This document shows, piece by piece, positions 12,798 to 14,072 of a DNA stretch of 14,072 bases. Every line of letters starts with the position of its first letter. Positions within the stretch are counted from its first letter, which is position 1. The notes under the pieces are model-generated. The model was not told where the DNA came from. It ran no database searches and was given only the letters and a program-made list of their open reading frames with translations. Source of the stretch: Clostridiales bacterium (GTDB lineage: Bacteria > Bacillota > Sulfobacillia > UBA995 > UBA9673); NCBI GenBank assembly GCA_003541445.1, contig DPMO01000074.1, positions 1 to 14,072 of the forward strand. The letters run 5' to 3'. A program made the translations under genes and the position numbers.

Positions 12798-14072
12798 TCA
12801 CTCCAAGAGCGGAGCCAAGACGTCGGCCAGCGTCGGCCGCCCAATCTCCTGGAGTTCGTAGCGGACCCGGACGGCCGGCTTGGAGAGCTCGATCACGCGG
12901 CGGAGGTCGATGGGCGTCCCGATGACGACCACGTCGGCCGGGGTCTTGGCGATGGTCTCCGCGAGCTCACTCATCTGCGAGGACCCGTAGCCCATGGCGG
13001 GCAGGAGCGGGCCGATGTGCGGGTACTTCCGGAAGGTCTCCGCGATGGACCCGACGGCGTAGGGGCGCGGGTCGACGAGTTCGGCCCCGTGCCGGCGGGC
13101 GGCGATGGTCCCGGCGCCGTAGGGCATCTCCCCGTGGGTGAGGGTGGGACCGTCCTCCACGACGAGGACCTTACGGCCCCTCAGGCTCTCACCGTCGCCG
13201 GAGAGGGTCACCGGTGAGGCGGCCTCGATGACGACCGCCTCCGGGTTCGCGGCGGCGATGCTCTGCCGGACGGCGGCGACATCCTCGGGACGGGCCGTGT
13301 CGACCTTGTTGATGACGACGACGTCGGCCAGGCGCAGGTTCGTCTCCCCGGGGTGGTAGGCCGTCTCGTGGCCGGGGCGGTGGGGGTCGGCCACAGTTAT
13401 GTAAACGTCAGGACGGTAGAAGGCCACATCGTTGTTCCCGCCGTCCCAGAGAATCACATCGGCCTCCTCCTCGGCCTGGCGGAGGATGGCCTCGTAGTCG
13501 ACACCGGCGTAGACGACGCTCCCCCGGTCGAGGTGTGGCTCGTACTCCTCGCGCTCCTCGATGGTGCACTCGTGCCGGTCGAGGTCCTCGTAGGTGGCGA
13601 AACGCTGGACGGTCTGCCTGACCAGGTCGCCGTAGGGCATGGGGTGCCTGACGACGGCGACCTTCTTACCGGCGTCCTTGAGGACCTCGCTCACGCGCCG
13701 GGTCGTCTGGCTCTTACCGGACCCGGTCCGGACGGCGCACACGGCCACGACCGGCTTTTTCGACTCGAGCATCGTCGCCTGCGGGCCCTGGAGGACGAAG
13801 TCGGCTCCGGCGGCCAGGACCGTGGAGGCCTTGTGCATGACATACTCGTGGGACACGTCGCTGTAGGCGAAGACCACCTGGTCGACCCCCAGGTCCCTGA
13901 TGAGCCGGGGCAGCTGGTCTTCGGAGTGGATGGGAATCCCTTCGGGATAGAGCTCACCGGCGAGCTCGGCGGGGTAGACCCGCCCCTCGATGTTCGGTAT
14001 CTGCGTGGCGGTGAAGGCCACCACCTCGAAGGCGGGGTTGGTGCGGAAAAAGACGTTGAAGTTGTGGAAGTC
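12798..14072 (-). CDS. Cyclic 2,3-diphosphoglycerate synthetase-like P-loop protein, paralog 2, 5' end cut by window
   Basis: The frame is open to the right edge. The residues beyond the in-frame ATG at 14024 (DFHNFNVFFRTNP) match the start of paralog 1, so only about 17 codons are missing and that internal ATG is not the start. The same motifs are present: FAYSDVSH, Walker A RTGSGKSQTTRR (around 13690-13735), WDGGNND (around 13430-13450) and NKVD (around 13302-13313). By eye the two paralogs are well over half identical, colinear, and both have intact motifs. The protein stops after LLE and lacks the Pro-rich tail of paralog 1. It is the first gene of the visible cluster, so the promoter lies outside the window. 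Either copy could be the catalytic one, or the two could form a hetero-oligomer. Confidence 0.85.
   Translation of the reverse strand, partial: DFHNFNVFFRTNPAFEVVAFTATQIPNIEGRVYPAELAGELYPEGIPIHSEDQLPRLIRDLGVDQVVFAYSDVSHEYVMHKASTVLAAGADFVLQGPQATMLESKKPVVAVCAVRTGSGKSQTTRRVSEVLKDAGKKVAVVRHPMPYGDLVRQTVQRFATYEDLDRHECTIEEREEYEPHLDRGSVVYAGVDYEAILRQAEEEADVILWDGGNNDVAFYRPDVYITVADPHRPGHETAYHPGETNLRLADVVVINKVDTARPEDVAAVRQSIAAANPEAVVIEAASPVTLSGDGESLRGRKVLVVEDGPTLTHGEMPYGAGTIAARRHGAELVDPRPYAVGSIAETFRKYPHIGPLLPAMGYGSSQMSELAETIAKTPADVVVIGTPIDLRRVIELSKPAVRVRYELQEIGRPTLADVLAPLLE
13297..13388. repeat. Block highly conserved between the two paralogs (copy in paralog 2)
   Basis: This is the partner of 11488-11579 in direct orientation, with only a handful of differences, mostly in the first half. 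Identity at third codon positions here exceeds what is seen in the flanks of the two genes. Confidence 0.7.

Noticed and set aside
14024-14072. ATG at 14024 as the start of paralog 2
   Set aside because: The frame continues upstream with residues matching the N-terminus of paralog 1, so the true start lies beyond the window.
1-14072. tRNA, rRNA, CRISPR arrays, insertion sequences, phage or defence genes
   Set aside because: No cloverleaf-like segment, regular repeat-spacer array, transposase or terminal inverted repeat was seen on either strand.

Overview
The window is GC-rich DNA of bacterial type, densely coding, with strong AGGAGG-like ribosome binding sites and frequent TTG and GTG starts. 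A tetrahydrofolate riboswitch ahead of a FolT-type ECF transporter gene, a SigW-like ECF sigma factor and the Shine-Dalgarno style point to a high-GC member of the Bacillota or a relative. This is inferred from gene content and style; no marker gene is present to place it more exactly. No stretch longer than 300 bases lacks a gene.

Left part, plus strand (1-2200): the 3' part of a membrane-anchored M1-family metallopeptidase, then a probable promoter, a THF (folT) riboswitch with a plausible translational switch, a TTG-started folate ECF transporter substrate-binding subunit, and a strong intrinsic terminator.

Middle, mostly minus strand (2279-6420): a class III (GABA-type) aminotransferase lies downstream of a fumarate reductase/L-aspartate oxidase-like flavoprotein. 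Upstream of both is cobO, a corrinoid adenosyltransferase. A small plus-strand membrane protein gene diverges from cobO.

Minus strand 6465-9755 reads as one regulatory unit: ECF sigma factor, short soluble zinc-finger anti-sigma factor, membrane-tethered SDH/Clp-fold serine protease, and an 11-repeat TPR protein. An ECF-type promoter motif sits directly ahead of the sigma gene, so autoregulation is likely. The protease in this position, next to an anti-sigma factor that has no membrane segment, is the most interesting arrangement in this part.

Minus strand 9838-14072 is a second compact cluster: two divergent but apparently intact paralogs of the cyclic 2,3-diphosphoglycerate synthetase-like P-loop family (COG2403 type), one cut by the right edge. 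They flank a cysteine-rich DUF3795 gene and are followed by a DUF421 membrane protein gene and a single-domain GDT1/UPF0016 cation transporter gene. Spacing is tight (4-nt gap, then a 4-nt overlap), so these are probably co-transcribed. The cellular role of this cluster cannot be read from the sequence and is the best candidate for an undescribed system.
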